In this document: in pieces, positions 1 to 8,156 of the stretch
Position numbering within the stretch: position 1 is the first letter of the stretch
Layout: each line of letters starts with the position of its first letter
Assembly (NCBI RefSeq): GCF_937900395.1
Contig: NZ_CALCDX010000120.1
Location: forward strand, 1 to 21,650
Length of the DNA stretch: 21,650 nucleotides
DNA from: an uncultured Caulobacter sp.
GTDB taxonomy: Bacteria > Pseudomonadota > Alphaproteobacteria > Caulobacterales > Caulobacteraceae
Direction: 5' to 3'
Program-made: the position numbers and the translations under genes
Notes under the pieces: generated by a model
Database searches by the model: none
Told to the model about the DNA's origin: nothing
What the model saw: the letters and a program-made list of their open reading frames with translations, nothing else

Positions 1-470
1 CCCACAGCAGCACGGCGGCGCCGAGGAGGTTCCAGATCATCTCGTACAGGAACGTGGGGTGGAAGAGTGTGCCGGGGGCCAGGCCCGGAGGGAAGGCCGC
101 GTTGGTGGACTCGATCTCCAGGCCCCAGGGAAGGTCTGTGGGAAGACCGAACAGCTCGTGGTTGAACCAGTTGCCGAGGCGTCCCATGGCCTGGGCGATG
201 ATCAGACCTGGCGCCAATGCGTCGGCGAATGACCAGAATCGGATGCCCGTCCAGCGGCATCCGAGCCACGCGCCGACTGCCCCACCGATGAGCGCGCCGT
301 AAATCGCGATCCCGCCTTCCCAGATGCGGAAGACCGCCCAGAAGTCGGCTCCGTCGCCGAAGTAGAAACCGGGGTGCGTGAGGACGTGATAAATCCGGGC
401 GACGATAATCGCGAGAGGAACCGCCAGCAGGGCGATGTCGATGACGATCCAGTTCTCGGCACCGCCATGA
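1..470 (-). CDS. lgt: Prolipoprotein diacylglyceryl transferase, internal fragment (actinobacterial type)
   Basis: Reading the minus strand in the same frame as alaS gives about 152 residues of Lgt, the inner-membrane enzyme that moves diacylglycerol from phosphatidylglycerol to the lipobox cysteine of prolipoproteins. Visible hallmarks are the family signature GRLGNWFNHELFG (about 174-136), the YGALIGG helix start (about 300-280), the segment GGAENWIVIDIALLAVPLA and the C-terminal-side motif HPTFLYEMIWNLLG (about 60-20). The wording, such as VLTHPG and an F-to-W change in the signature, is what I expect of Actinobacteria (Microbacteriaceae-like), not of Caulobacter; that is recognition from memory, not a search. 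The N-terminus is replaced by AlaS and the C-terminus lies outside the window. I infer that this is foreign DNA joined to the Caulobacter sequence. Confidence 0.85.
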
Positions 471-484
471 CAAGCTTCGCAACC

Positions 485-487
<3 letters not shown>
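455..487. other. Chimeric junction between alaS and lgt
   Basis: AlaS homology ends at the residues ADGV (V codon at 487-485), where the family continues LPSNEGRGY. Lgt homology begins at GGAENW (from about 463 downward). The roughly 20 bases between them encode GCEACH and fit neither family. The frame stays open across the join. A HindIII site (AAGCTT, 472-477) lies inside the unexplained bases. No IS end, tRNA or direct repeat is visible. Confidence 0.75.
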
Positions 488-1357
<870 letters not shown>

Positions 1358-1530
1358 GAGCGTCTCAAGTCTTAAGCGTCCGGCGAGCGGCCGGGAGTCG
1401 CGCGCTGCATAGCGCGGTTTTTCGCGAAGGGGAAACGACTCGGGAGATGGGGGCGCGTTGGGAGGCGGAAAAGGACCTGTTGCGCAGAGCCTGGGAAGTC
1501 CGAGATGGGTGGTGGGCGGACTCTTCGGAA

Positions 1531-1553
1531 TCCCTCTCTGTTAGAGAGAGGGA
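1531..1553. repeat. Intergenic inverted repeat (TCCCTCTCT / AGAGAGGGA)
   Basis: Nine-base arms, TCCCTCTCT at 1531-1539 and AGAGAGGGA at 1545-1553, surround a 5-nt spacer. It lies in the gap between alaS and the small membrane gene. It resembles the CCCTCTC/GAGAGGG mini-hairpins scattered between genes in many alphaproteobacteria. The rest of 1358-1609 holds the alaS leader and no convincing gene. Confidence 0.5.
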
Positions 1554-1609
1554 GGGAACCCGCGCGGCGTCCGCCATGGGTCGGTAGCGGAAGTTGGGCT
1601 GATGCGAGA

Positions 1610-1903
1610 TCAATAGATTGAGGCGAGCCAGATCAATCCTAGTTGGAGAGCAACTATCGCCAGCGATGCAAAAGGCCGCGTTCTAGATAACCAGAGCGCT
1701 AACGGGCCGGCTACGATTACAAACCAAATCCCAGCTTCAACATAAAAGGGCGCGTACCGCGTACCGCCCCAGAAATATAGCTTCGCATAAAGGGCGAGGA
1801 GCGACGCAAGCAGGCCCACCACCGCGACGGTGAACGCCGAACGCCGCCTCCATTTTACTTTCCCGACTGCTTCCATTTCCGCACCATAACGGTTCACCTC
1901 CAT
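1610..1903 (-). CDS. Small hypothetical membrane protein, 97 aa
   Basis: I do not recognise a family. The ATG at 1903 is preceded by a modest purine-rich GGCGG. After a short basic N-terminus (VKWRRR) there are three hydrophobic stretches that look like membrane helices: about residues 23-44 (TVAVVGLLASLLALYAKLYF), 52-70 (YVEAGIWFVIVAGPLALWL) and 75-96 (PFASLAIVALQLGLIWLASIY). The coding stretch is visibly richer in A and T than recA or alaS on either side, which could mean relaxed constraint or recent acquisition. It stands alone on the minus strand between alaS and recA. The regular hydrophobic pattern supports a real protein, but the lack of known relatives keeps confidence moderate. Confidence 0.5.
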   Translation of the reverse strand: MEVNRYGAEMEAVGKVKWRRRSAFTVAVVGLLASLLALYAKLYFWGGTRYAPFYVEAGIWFVIVAGPLALWLSRTRPFASLAIVALQLGLIWLASIY

Positions 1904-1990
1904 GTCCGCCTAGGGTCGTTACCCTCCCGGCGAAAGACGGCTGGACGGGGAGGCTTGATGTGGAGGGGCGCCTCGCCATCAAACCTCACA

Positions 1991-2030
1991 CCCCCTCCCC
2001 CTCCCCCTCCCCCCCCGGGGAGAGGGTTTT
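1991..2030. repeat. C-rich low-complexity tract with GGGGAGAGGG arm
   Basis: The tract 1991-2016 consists of repeated CCCCCT units ending in a run of eight C. It is followed by GGGGAGAGGG (2017-2026) and TTTT. The C-rich and G-rich parts can fold into an imperfect hairpin. It looks like the same class of intergenic hairpin as the one at 1531-1553. On the plus strand the trailing T run could stop transcription, but no plus-strand gene lies before it. Confidence 0.5.
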
Positions 2031-2051
2031 GATCTTCGCGCCATCCAACTC

Positions 2052-2093
2052 CGAAAAAGAAATAGGCCGCCTGGCATGGGGTCCAGGCGGCCT
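2052..2093 (-). terminator. Rho-independent terminator downstream of recA
   Basis: Perfect 11-bp arms, AGGCCGCCTGG at 2064-2074 and CCAGGCGGCCT at 2083-2093, enclose an 8-nt loop. Read on the minus strand the hairpin is followed by ATTTCTTTTTCGG, a good U tract. It therefore terminates minus-strand transcription about 185 nt after the recA stop codon. Confidence 0.85.
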
Positions 2094-2176
2094 GATCGCG
2101 GCCGTCGCGGCGGTGGGGGCCGCGGGCGTGTTGAAGGCGGGGACCGCCCGAGGCTGGTGCGAGGGCCGCGAAACCC

Positions 2177-2204
2177 TGGATCGTTTCCGATCGGAAACGA
2201 TCCA
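2177..2204. repeat. 28-bp perfect palindrome in the recA 3' region
   Basis: The half-site TGGATCGTTTCCGA (2177-2190) is followed with no spacer by its exact reverse complement (2191-2204). It lies between the recA stop and the recA terminator. It could form an RNA hairpin in the 3' UTR or be a protein-binding site. I do not recognise it as a known operator. Confidence 0.8.
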
Positions 2205-2219
2205 ATCTCTTATCTGAAT

Positions 2220-2263
2220 GCATTTTCTGACGACGAACCGGCGTCCACTTCGTCGGAAAATGC
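2220..2263 (-). other. Long hairpin just after the recA stop codon
   Basis: Two stacked stems are visible: GCATTTTC (2220-2227) with GAAAATGC (2256-2263), and CGACGAA (2231-2237) with TTCGTCG (2249-2255), separated by a 3-nt bulge and closed by an 11-nt loop. It begins about 13 nt after the recA stop on the transcript. It may stabilise the mRNA 3' end or protect it from exonucleases; that role is inference. Confidence 0.6.
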
Positions 2264-2275
2264 TCCGCGCGGAAG

Positions 2276-3346
2276 CTATTCCTCCTCGCCCTCCTCCGGG
2301 CCGCCGACCAGAAGCTCTTCCTCGATCTTCTGCGACGACTTGCGGACGGCCGCTTCGATGGCGCCGGCGATGTCCGGATTGTTCTTCAGGAACTCGCGGA
2401 CGTTGTCGCGGCCCTGGCCGATGCGCTGGCTGCCGTACGAGAACCACGAGCCGGCCTTCTCGATGATGCCGGCCTTGACGCCCAGGTCGATGACCTCGCC
2501 CAGCTTGGAAATCCCTTCGCCGTACATGATGTCGAACTCGACCTCGCGGAACGGCGGGGCCACCTTGTTCTTCACGACCTTCACGCGGACATTGTTGCCG
2601 ATGATCTCGTCGCGGACCTTCACCGAGCCGGTGCGGCGGATGTCGAGACGCACCGAGGCGTAGAACTTCAGCGCGTTGCCGCCCGTCGTCGTTTCCGGGC
2701 TGCCGTACATCACCCCGATCTTGTGACGGATCTGGTTGATGAAGATGACGATGGTGTTGGCCTTGTTGATCGAAGCGGTCAGCTTGCGCAGCGCCTGGCT
2801 CATCAGACGGGCCTGCAGACCCGGCAGGCTGTCGCCCATCTCGCCTTCGATTTCGGCCTTCGGCGTCAGGGCCGCCACCGAGTCGACGACGACGATGTCC
2901 ACGGCGCCGGAGCGCACCAGGGTGTCGGTGATCTCGAGCGCCTGCTCGCCGTTGTCGGGCTGGGAAACCAGCAGGTTATCGAGATTGACGCCCAGCTTGA
3001 ACGCATAGGACGGGTCCAGCGCGTGCTCGGCGTCCACGAAGGCGGCGGTGCCGCCAGCCTTCTGCACCTCGGCCACGACGTGCAGCGCCAGAGTGGTCTT
3101 GCCCGAGCTTTCCGGGCCGTAGACCTCGATGATCCGCCCCTTTGGCAGGCCGCCGATGCCGAGGGCGATGTCGAGGCCGAGCGAGCCGGTCGAAACCGAC
3201 TCCATCTCGACCTTGCCCTTTTCGCCCAGCTTCATCACCGAGCCCTTGCCGAACGCGCGGTCGATCTGGGCGAGAGCCGCCTCTAGCGCGCGTTGCTTAT
3301 CGCCTTCTTCCTTGGCCACGAGTTTCAAAGCCGCCTGACTGGTCAT
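2276..3346 (-). CDS. recA: Recombinase A, 356 aa
   Basis: RecA is the DNA strand-exchange ATPase of homologous recombination and the co-protease that triggers LexA self-cleavage in the SOS response. The protein is complete: an N-terminal helix (KQRALEAALAQIDRAFGKGSVMKLG), Walker A GPESSGKT at residues 77-84, Walker B around DIVVVDSVAAL, the signature ALRKLTASINKANTIVIFINQIR, and an acidic tail ending GGPEEGEEE. The ATG at 3346 is chosen because it follows GAGGGCGG at good spacing and gives the usual alphaproteobacterial length; the open frame continues upstream to 3514 but without family similarity. It appears monocistronic, with an SOS box about 110-120 nt upstream of the start and a terminator at 2052-2093. 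A small hairpin (GGCGCT/AGCGCC, 3388-3402) sits in the leader. Confidence 0.98.
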   Translation of the reverse strand: MTSQAALKLVAKEEGDKQRALEAALAQIDRAFGKGSVMKLGEKGKVEMESVSTGSLGLDIALGIGGLPKGRIIEVYGPESSGKTTLALHVVAEVQKAGGTAAFVDAEHALDPSYAFKLGVNLDNLLVSQPDNGEQALEITDTLVRSGAVDIVVVDSVAALTPKAEIEGEMGDSLPGLQARLMSQALRKLTASINKANTIVIFINQIRHKIGVMYGSPETTTGGNALKFYASVRLDIRRTGSVKVRDEIIGNNVRVKVVKNKVAPPFREVEFDIMYGEGISKLGEVIDLGVKAGIIEKAGSWFSYGSQRIGQGRDNVREFLKNNPDIAGAIEAAVRKSSQKIEEELLVGGPEEGEEE

Positions 3347-3453
3347 TGTTGGTCCGCCCTCTATCCCATGATTCCGGTGGGTCGCCCGGCGCTTCCAGCG
3401 CCCTGTCGCAACGACCTGTGGAACACCCTTAATGCGTACCGCCTTTGTTCCAA

Positions 3454-3468
3454 GTTCGCAAGATGTTC
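3454..3468. promoter_or_regulatory. LexA-binding SOS box (GTTC-N7-GTTC)
   Basis: GTTCGCAAGATGTTC matches the alphaproteobacterial LexA box, a direct repeat GTTC separated by 7 nt. A third GTTC lies 3 nt before it (3447-3450). On the minus strand the box overlaps a TTGCGA that could serve as the recA -35 element. It lies between the divergent recA and the EAL gene, 108 nt from the recA start and 140 nt from the EAL start, so it could in principle affect both. Confidence 0.9.
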
Positions 3469-3608
3469 TCACGCATAGAAACGTCCGTTTCTGACGTAGC
3501 GAGCCGGGGTCCAAAAAATGGGCCGGGTTGAGCGACTAAACCTTGGGTTTTCAACCGCTCCTTAAGTTCGTTCGTGGCAGCTTTCCTTCAGTTCTGGAGA
3601 AGGCCGCT

Positions 3609-5216
3609 TTGTCGATCGATCCACGTCGCCTGTTGGGCCTCGCCTTCGCCAGCGCGGATCTCCTCGTGGAGTTGCGCGACGGTCAGGTGCGCCTAGCCCT
3701 GGGAGCGGCCCAGCGGATCATGGGCCGAAGCGAGGCCGCCTTGATGGGCGCGACGTGGAGCAGCCTGTTCCATCCCGACGACCGTCCGTTGATGGACGCC
3801 GTGCTGGCGTCCGCGAGCGATGGCCAGCGTCGCGGCCCTATCGTCCTGCGCCTCGTGGACGATCAGACGCGCCACGTCGGCGTCATCCTGCGCGCGCTGC
3901 CCGAGAACGAAGGCCGCATCTCCTGCGCCGTCACCGTCGCCCAGGCGTCCGCGCCGGCGCTGAAACCCGGCGAGTTGCAGCCCCGCGAGACCTTCGACGA
4001 TATCGCCAAGGGCCTGTTCGAAGCCGCCCGCGCCACCGGCATGGAGCTGGAGTTGGCGATGGTCGAGTTCGCTGGCCTTGGCGCCATGCGCGACGGCCTC
4101 TCTCCCAGCGAAGCCGCCGAGCTCGACGTCCGCGTGGCTGGCGCGGTGCGCGCGGAGTCGCATGGCGGTTCGGCGGCCACCCAGCTGTCGCAGGATCGCT
4201 TCGCGCTCGTACGATCGCGCGACGAGCAGTCCGAGACCATGCTCAAACGCCTGAGCCAGATCGTGAACACGGAGGCCAAGGCCCACGTCGTGCCGCTGGA
4301 GAACGCCGCGCCGCCGTCCCGGGCCTTGCGAGCTCTCCGCTACGCGCTGGACGACTTCCTGCGCGCCGGCCTGAAAGAGGGGCCGCCCGCCAGCCTCACC
4401 GACGCCATGAACCGCTCGGTGAAGCGCACCCTGGCCCAGGCCGGCGCCCTCAGCGCGGTCATCACCCAACGTCGCTTCAAGCTGGCCTTCCAGCCGGTGG
4501 TCGCGCTGTCGACGGGCCAAGCTCATCACCACGAGGCTCTGGTGCGGTTCGAGGATGGCGCCAGCCCCTTCGCCATGATCCGCATGGCCGAGGAGTTCGA
4601 TCTGATCGAGGAGCTCGACAAGGTCGTGGTGGAACAGGTGATCAAGCGCCTGGCCAACGACTACGAAGGCAAGCTGAGGTTGGCGGTGAACATTTCGGGC
4701 CGCACGATCGTCAGCGAGACCTTTGTCGACCATATCGACCGCCTGCTGGCCCGCTTTGACGAGGTCAAGGGCCGCCTCATCTTCGAGATCACCGAGACCT
4801 CGGCGATCGACGACCTGCCCTACGCCAATCAGAACATCCAGGCGCTGCGGTCTATGGGCTCGATGGTGTGCCTTGACGACTTCGGCGCCGGTTCGGCCTC
4901 GTTCGCCTACCTGCAGCAGTTGAACCTGGATATCGTGAAGATTGACGGACGCTATGTCCGCGAGCTGGCCGACAACAGTCGCGACGGGGCCATGGTCCGC
5001 CATCTCGTGCAGATGTGCCGGGACCTGAAGATCCGCACCGTGGCCGAAATGGTCGAGACGCCGAAAGTCGAGGACATCGTCCGCAACGCCGGCGTCGACT
5101 TCGCCCAGGGCTGGCTCTACGGCAAGGCCGCCGAAAAGCCCTCCGCCGCCCTGCGCCCCGCCGCGCCCGTCCGCGCCATGGCGCGACGCGCGGGCGCTTC
5201 AGAGAGCTGGGGATAG
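3609..5216 (+). CDS. PAS-like / degenerate GGDEF-like / EAL cyclic-di-GMP phosphodiesterase
   Basis: The C-terminal half is an EAL domain, which hydrolyses c-di-GMP to pGpG. Its catalytic set appears intact (numbered from the TTG at 3609): EALVRF at 309-314, NISG from 361, the EITET glutamate near 393, DDFG at 423-426, KIDG from 444, the AEMVE glutamates near 480-483 and the Gln of AQGWLYG at 500. The N-terminal ~110 residues resemble a PAS sensor (GRSEAALMGATWSSLFHPDD). Residues about 130-230 look like a decayed GGDEF fold with no GGDEF motif. I chose the TTG at 3609 because GGAGAAGG lies 5 nt before it; another TTG at 3543 would add 22 residues but has no ribosome site. There is no membrane segment, so it should be cytoplasmic. 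It is divergent from recA, and the SOS box lies in the shared upstream region. Confidence 0.9.
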   Translation: MSIDPRRLLGLAFASADLLVELRDGQVRLALGAAQRIMGRSEAALMGATWSSLFHPDDRPLMDAVLASASDGQRRGPIVLRLVDDQTRHVGVILRALPENEGRISCAVTVAQASAPALKPGELQPRETFDDIAKGLFEAARATGMELELAMVEFAGLGAMRDGLSPSEAAELDVRVAGAVRAESHGGSAATQLSQDRFALVRSRDEQSETMLKRLSQIVNTEAKAHVVPLENAAPPSRALRALRYALDDFLRAGLKEGPPASLTDAMNRSVKRTLAQAGALSAVITQRRFKLAFQPVVALSTGQAHHHEALVRFEDGASPFAMIRMAEEFDLIEELDKVVVEQVIKRLANDYEGKLRLAVNISGRTIVSETFVDHIDRLLARFDEVKGRLIFEITETSAIDDLPYANQNIQALRSMGSMVCLDDFGAGSASFAYLQQLNLDIVKIDGRYVRELADNSRDGAMVRHLVQMCRDLKIRTVAEMVETPKVEDIVRNAGVDFAQGWLYGKAAEKPSAALRPAAPVRAMARRAGASESWG

Positions 5217-5220
5217 AGGA

Positions 5221-5244
5221 GCGCCTCCCCTTTCGAGGAGGCGC
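5221..5244. terminator. Hairpin between convergent EAL and DUF885 genes
   Basis: GCGCCTCC (5221-5228) pairs with GGAGGCGC (5237-5244) across an 8-nt loop. It sits in the 37-nt gap between two convergent stop codons. The U tract is poor on both strands, so it is a plausible but weak bidirectional terminator. Confidence 0.5.
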
Positions 5245-5253
5245 TTATAGTCC

Positions 5254-7077
5254 TCAGGCCTTACCGCCCTTGGCGACGATGTAGTTGTCGACAACCTGCT
5301 CCAGCACGGTCAGCGGCGTCATGCCCGACAGCAGGGCCGCGTCGTGGAACTCGCGGATGTCGAACTTCTTGCCCAGCGCCTTCTGGGCCTTGGCCCGGGC
5401 TCGCAGGAAGACGATCTTGCCGATCATGTAGCTGCAGGCCTGGCCCGGCCACACGACATAGCGCTCGATCTCGGTGATCGAGCCGCTCTCCTCGTCGCCC
5501 ATGGTCTCGGCCATGTACTTCACGGCCTGTTCACGGCTCCACTTCTTGTGGTGCATGCCGGTGTCGACGACCAGGCGCACGGCGCGGAACAGGGCGTCGT
5601 GCAGCATGCCGATCTGGCCGCGCGGGTCGTTCTTGTAGATGCCCATCTCGACGGCCAGCTGCTCGGAATAGAGCGCCCAGCCCTCGGCGTAGCCCGAGAA
5701 GCCGACGATCTTGCGGATCATCGGCAGCCCCTTGGCTTCGTTGGACAGGGACAGCTGCAGGTGGTGACCCGGAACGCCTTCATGCACCGTCAGCGTGGTC
5801 AGGGTGTACTTAGCCTGCTCCTTGGTGTCGCGCAGGTTGATCCAGTAGATGCCCGGACGCTTTCCATCCAGCGAGGGCGAGTTGTAGTAGCCGCCCGGCG
5901 CGCCCGCCTCGATGGCCTTGGGCACGCGGCGGATCTCAAGCGGCGCCTTGGGCAGCTGGCCGAAATAGGCCGGCAGCTGCTTTTCGATCCACTTGGCCTT
6001 GTCGTTCAGGTCCTTGATCAGCTGTTCCTTGGCCTCATCCGTATTCGGATAGAAGTCCTCGCCCAGCTTGCGCATGCGGTCGCCGACCGTACCCTGGGTC
6101 ATGCCGATTTTCTTGAACAGCTTGTCGGCCTCGGCCTCGATCGACTTGACCATGTCGAGGCCCAGCTGGTGGATCTCGTCCGGCGTGAGGGTCGAGGTCG
6201 TGTAGTTCTTCAGCGACAGCGCGTAGTAGTCTGCTCCGCCCTTCAGGCGCCACACGCCCGCGTCGTGATTAGCCTTGGGACGAATGCTCTCCATCAGCGC
6301 GATCTGCCGCTTAAGCGCCGGCAGGACGGAGTTCTCGTAGATCTTCGACGCCTCGCCGGCCCAGTCGCCGGCGATGTTCTTGTCCTTGGTCCGACGCGCG
6401 ATCGACTTGACCAGCGGCGCCTCGGCGGTCGGCGTGTTCGCGAAGGCCCGCATCTGGATCAGGGTCTTGTCGATGATGAAGTCCGGCGGGATCACACCGT
6501 CGGCGATGTCGCGCTTGGCGATCGCCGTCTCCTGGTCCATCAGCCGCGCGAAGCCTTCCATCCGCGACAGATAAGCGTCGGCGTCAGCCTTGGTCTCGAT
6601 GCTGTGCTGGGTGTCGAGGAAGTCAGGCATGTACTGATAGCTGCCCGTCAGCTGGCTCAGCACGTAGGGCGCGCCGGAGCCGCCGCCGGCGTAGGTGAAC
6701 TTCCTGTTGCCCTCGTCCTGGACGGCCAGGATGAACTCGACGGTGTCATAGTTCACCGCGTCCATGCCCTTGAGGGCGCGGCGGTCGATGGCGCGCAGGG
6801 CGGCAAGCTGCTTGCTGGTGGTGGCGGCGCCCGCCTCGATGGCGGCGAACGAGCGGTCGGACAGCAGGCCCTTGGTCCAAGCGAGGTCGCCGGTGTCGAG
6901 GCCAAGACCGGTCGCTGTTTCTGGCGACTGGCGCAACTGCAGCGCCATGGCCTCGTCGAACAGGGCGTTCAGCTTGGCGACCTCGCCCTCGCGGGCCAAG
7001 GCCAGGGACGGCAGACCACCGGTCGCGGCGAAGCCCGCGGCGGCCGAGGCGAACATCATCTGACGGCGATTGAGCAA
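5254..7077 (-). CDS. Tat-exported DUF885 family protein (putative metallopeptidase)
   Basis: This is a DUF885-family protein of about 607 residues. The N-terminus is a twin-arginine signal: LNRRQMMFA followed by a hydrophobic AAAGFAATGG stretch ending at an A-L-A cleavage-like site, so export to the periplasm is expected. The family's putative zinc site is present: TVHEGVPGHHLQ near residues 430-441 and EGWALYSE near 465-472. DUF885 proteins are distantly related to M32-type/gluzincin peptidases, but the substrate is not established. I chose the TTG at 7077 because GGGGAGG lies just upstream of it; the in-frame ATG at 7098 would add 7 residues but has no ribosome site. The gene is complete and stands alone, convergent with the EAL gene and with nothing obviously linked functionally. 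Confidence 0.85.
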   Translation of the reverse strand: MLNRRQMMFASAAAGFAATGGLPSLALAREGEVAKLNALFDEAMALQLRQSPETATGLGLDTGDLAWTKGLLSDRSFAAIEAGAATTSKQLAALRAIDRRALKGMDAVNYDTVEFILAVQDEGNRKFTYAGGGSGAPYVLSQLTGSYQYMPDFLDTQHSIETKADADAYLSRMEGFARLMDQETAIAKRDIADGVIPPDFIIDKTLIQMRAFANTPTAEAPLVKSIARRTKDKNIAGDWAGEASKIYENSVLPALKRQIALMESIRPKANHDAGVWRLKGGADYYALSLKNYTTSTLTPDEIHQLGLDMVKSIEAEADKLFKKIGMTQGTVGDRMRKLGEDFYPNTDEAKEQLIKDLNDKAKWIEKQLPAYFGQLPKAPLEIRRVPKAIEAGAPGGYYNSPSLDGKRPGIYWINLRDTKEQAKYTLTTLTVHEGVPGHHLQLSLSNEAKGLPMIRKIVGFSGYAEGWALYSEQLAVEMGIYKNDPRGQIGMLHDALFRAVRLVVDTGMHHKKWSREQAVKYMAETMGDEESGSITEIERYVVWPGQACSYMIGKIVFLRARAKAQKALGKKFDIREFHDAALLSGMTPLTVLEQVVDNYIVAKGGKA

Positions 7078-7180
7078 GGCTTTTCCTCCCCAGGACATAT
7101 TTGGAGGACGATGGCGTAAGGCCGCCGCCCGGTGCGGCGAAATTAATTCCGAGTCATGTGGCCGCGTCCAGCCTCGTTGG

Positions 7181-7558
7181 TCACGCCAGCGTCACGAACA
7201 GCTCGTTCTCGATCACCCACTGGCCAGTGATCTTCTTCCAGGTCGCCAGATAGGTTCCCGACTGCTCGGGCGCGTCCGTCCAGGAACCGACCCAGCGCCC
7301 GCGTTCGGCCGCGCGGGTTCCCTCGGCGTTCAGGGCGATGTCCTCGGTCGTGCGCACATAGGCCACGAAACCTTTCTCGGCGAACTGGCCCGCGAAAGCC
7401 GCCAGGACGTCCTCTGCGCCCATCAGAAGCGAGCCGTCGCCGGCGATCACCGTGATGCGCGGATCGAAGAACGGCTTCAGTCGGGCGGCGTCCTTGGCGG
7501 CGATCAGCTTGTTGGTCAGCTTGCGGCGGGCGGCGATGGCGTCGACGGGTGAGGTCAT
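7181..7558 (-). CDS. SnoaL/NTF2-like protein (DUF4440 / SgcJ-type), 125 aa
   Basis: A compact protein with the NTF2-like cone-fold pattern: an N-terminal helix (AIAARRKLTNKLIAAKD), then LKPFFDPRITVIAGDGSLLMGAEDVLAAFAGQF, and terminal strands RGRWVGSWTD, SGTYLATWKKITGQWVIENELFV. Such domains are found in small isomerases, in enzymes binding small hydrophobic molecules and in many proteins of unknown job, so no reaction can be assigned. I chose the ATG at 7558 because AGGAAAG precedes it; the open frame reaches 7612 but the extra 18 residues are not family-like. No signal peptide is seen, so it is probably cytoplasmic. It is divergent from the GNAT gene at 7626 with only 67 bp between starts, which suggests shared control. 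Confidence 0.75.
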   Translation of the reverse strand: MTSPVDAIAARRKLTNKLIAAKDAARLKPFFDPRITVIAGDGSLLMGAEDVLAAFAGQFAEKGFVAYVRTTEDIALNAEGTRAAERGRWVGSWTDAPEQSGTYLATWKKITGQWVIENELFVTLA

Positions 7559-7625
7559 GGGCTCTTTCCTGGAGGGCTCGTCCGTGTAGCTTGCGGCGCA
7601 TCCGATCCGCAAACCCTACCGGCCG

Positions 7626-8156
7626 ATGCCCGCTCCCACTCTGAAGACCCCGCGTCTGACCCTGTCGCCGCCGACCCTGGCCGATTTCGAGGACAGCCGC
7701 GCCATGTGGGCCGATCCGCTGGTCACGCGCCACGTCGGGGGCCGCCCGTTCACCGAGGAGGAGAGCTGGACGCGCCTGATGCGCGCCCGCGGGCTCTGGG
7801 AAGTGCTGGGCTTCGGCTACTGGGCGGTGCGCGAGACAGCGACCGGCCGCTATGTCGGCGAGGTCGGCTTCGCGGACCTGCGGCGAGAACTGGAGCCCAG
7901 CCTCTATGGCCTGCCCGAGATGGGCTGGGTGCTGGCGGCGTGGTCGCACGGACAAGGCTTTGGGACCGAAGCGGTGAAGGCGGGCCTGGCCTGGGTCGAC
8001 CAGACCCTGGCGCCGCCGTTGATCCCCTGCATCATCAATGTGGAGAACGCGCCCTCGATCGCGCTGGCGACCAAGGTCGGCTTCCGCGTGAGGACCCACG
8101 CCACCTACAAGGGATCGCCGATCCTGGTGATGGAACGGCGGTCGGGTCGGGACTAG
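7626..8156 (+). CDS. GNAT N-acetyltransferase, RimJ/RimL type, 176 aa
   Basis: The sequence begins LKTPRLTLSPPTLADFEDSRAMWADPLV, the typical opening of the RimJ/RimL-like GNAT branch that uses acetyl-CoA to acetylate amines or protein N-termini. The acetyl-CoA loop region is GWVLAAWSHGQGFGTEAVKAGLAWV (about residues 100-125), with HGQGFGTEA matching the Q/R-x-x-G-x-G/A core, and the final motif is NVENAPSIALATKVGFRV. The acceptor is unknown. The ATG at 7626 gives full length for the family. It shares a 67-bp divergent region with the NTF2-like gene. Its TAG stop lies in CTAG, which also supplies the stop codon of the convergent helix-hairpin-helix gene. Confidence 0.88.
   Translation: MPAPTLKTPRLTLSPPTLADFEDSRAMWADPLVTRHVGGRPFTEEESWTRLMRARGLWEVLGFGYWAVRETATGRYVGEVGFADLRRELEPSLYGLPEMGWVLAAWSHGQGFGTEAVKAGLAWVDQTLAPPLIPCIINVENAPSIALATKVGFRVRTHATYKGSPILVMERRSGRD

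Noticed and set aside
472..477. HindIII site AAGCTT at the alaS/lgt join, suggesting ligation of restriction fragments
   Set aside because: The bases on the alaS side of the site (encoding GCEA) do not match AlaS, so homology ends before the site; one 6-bp site can occur by chance, and no such site marks the right-hand join.
1401..1421. Hairpin CGCGCT-gcat-AGCGCG followed by GTTTTTC on the plus strand
   Set aside because: It looks like a terminator, but no plus-strand gene ends there; it sits in the alaS leader and may be coincidental in GC-rich DNA.
1991..2016. CRISPR or tandem-repeat array in the C-rich tract
   Set aside because: The unit is only six bases (CCCCCT) repeated a few times with no spacers; it is simple low-complexity sequence.
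5344..7119. Plus-strand 591-codon open frame opposite DUF885
   Set aside because: It shows no recognisable domain, is Leu/Arg/Gly/Val-biased, and the minus-strand frame has a Tat signal and the HEGVPGHH motif.
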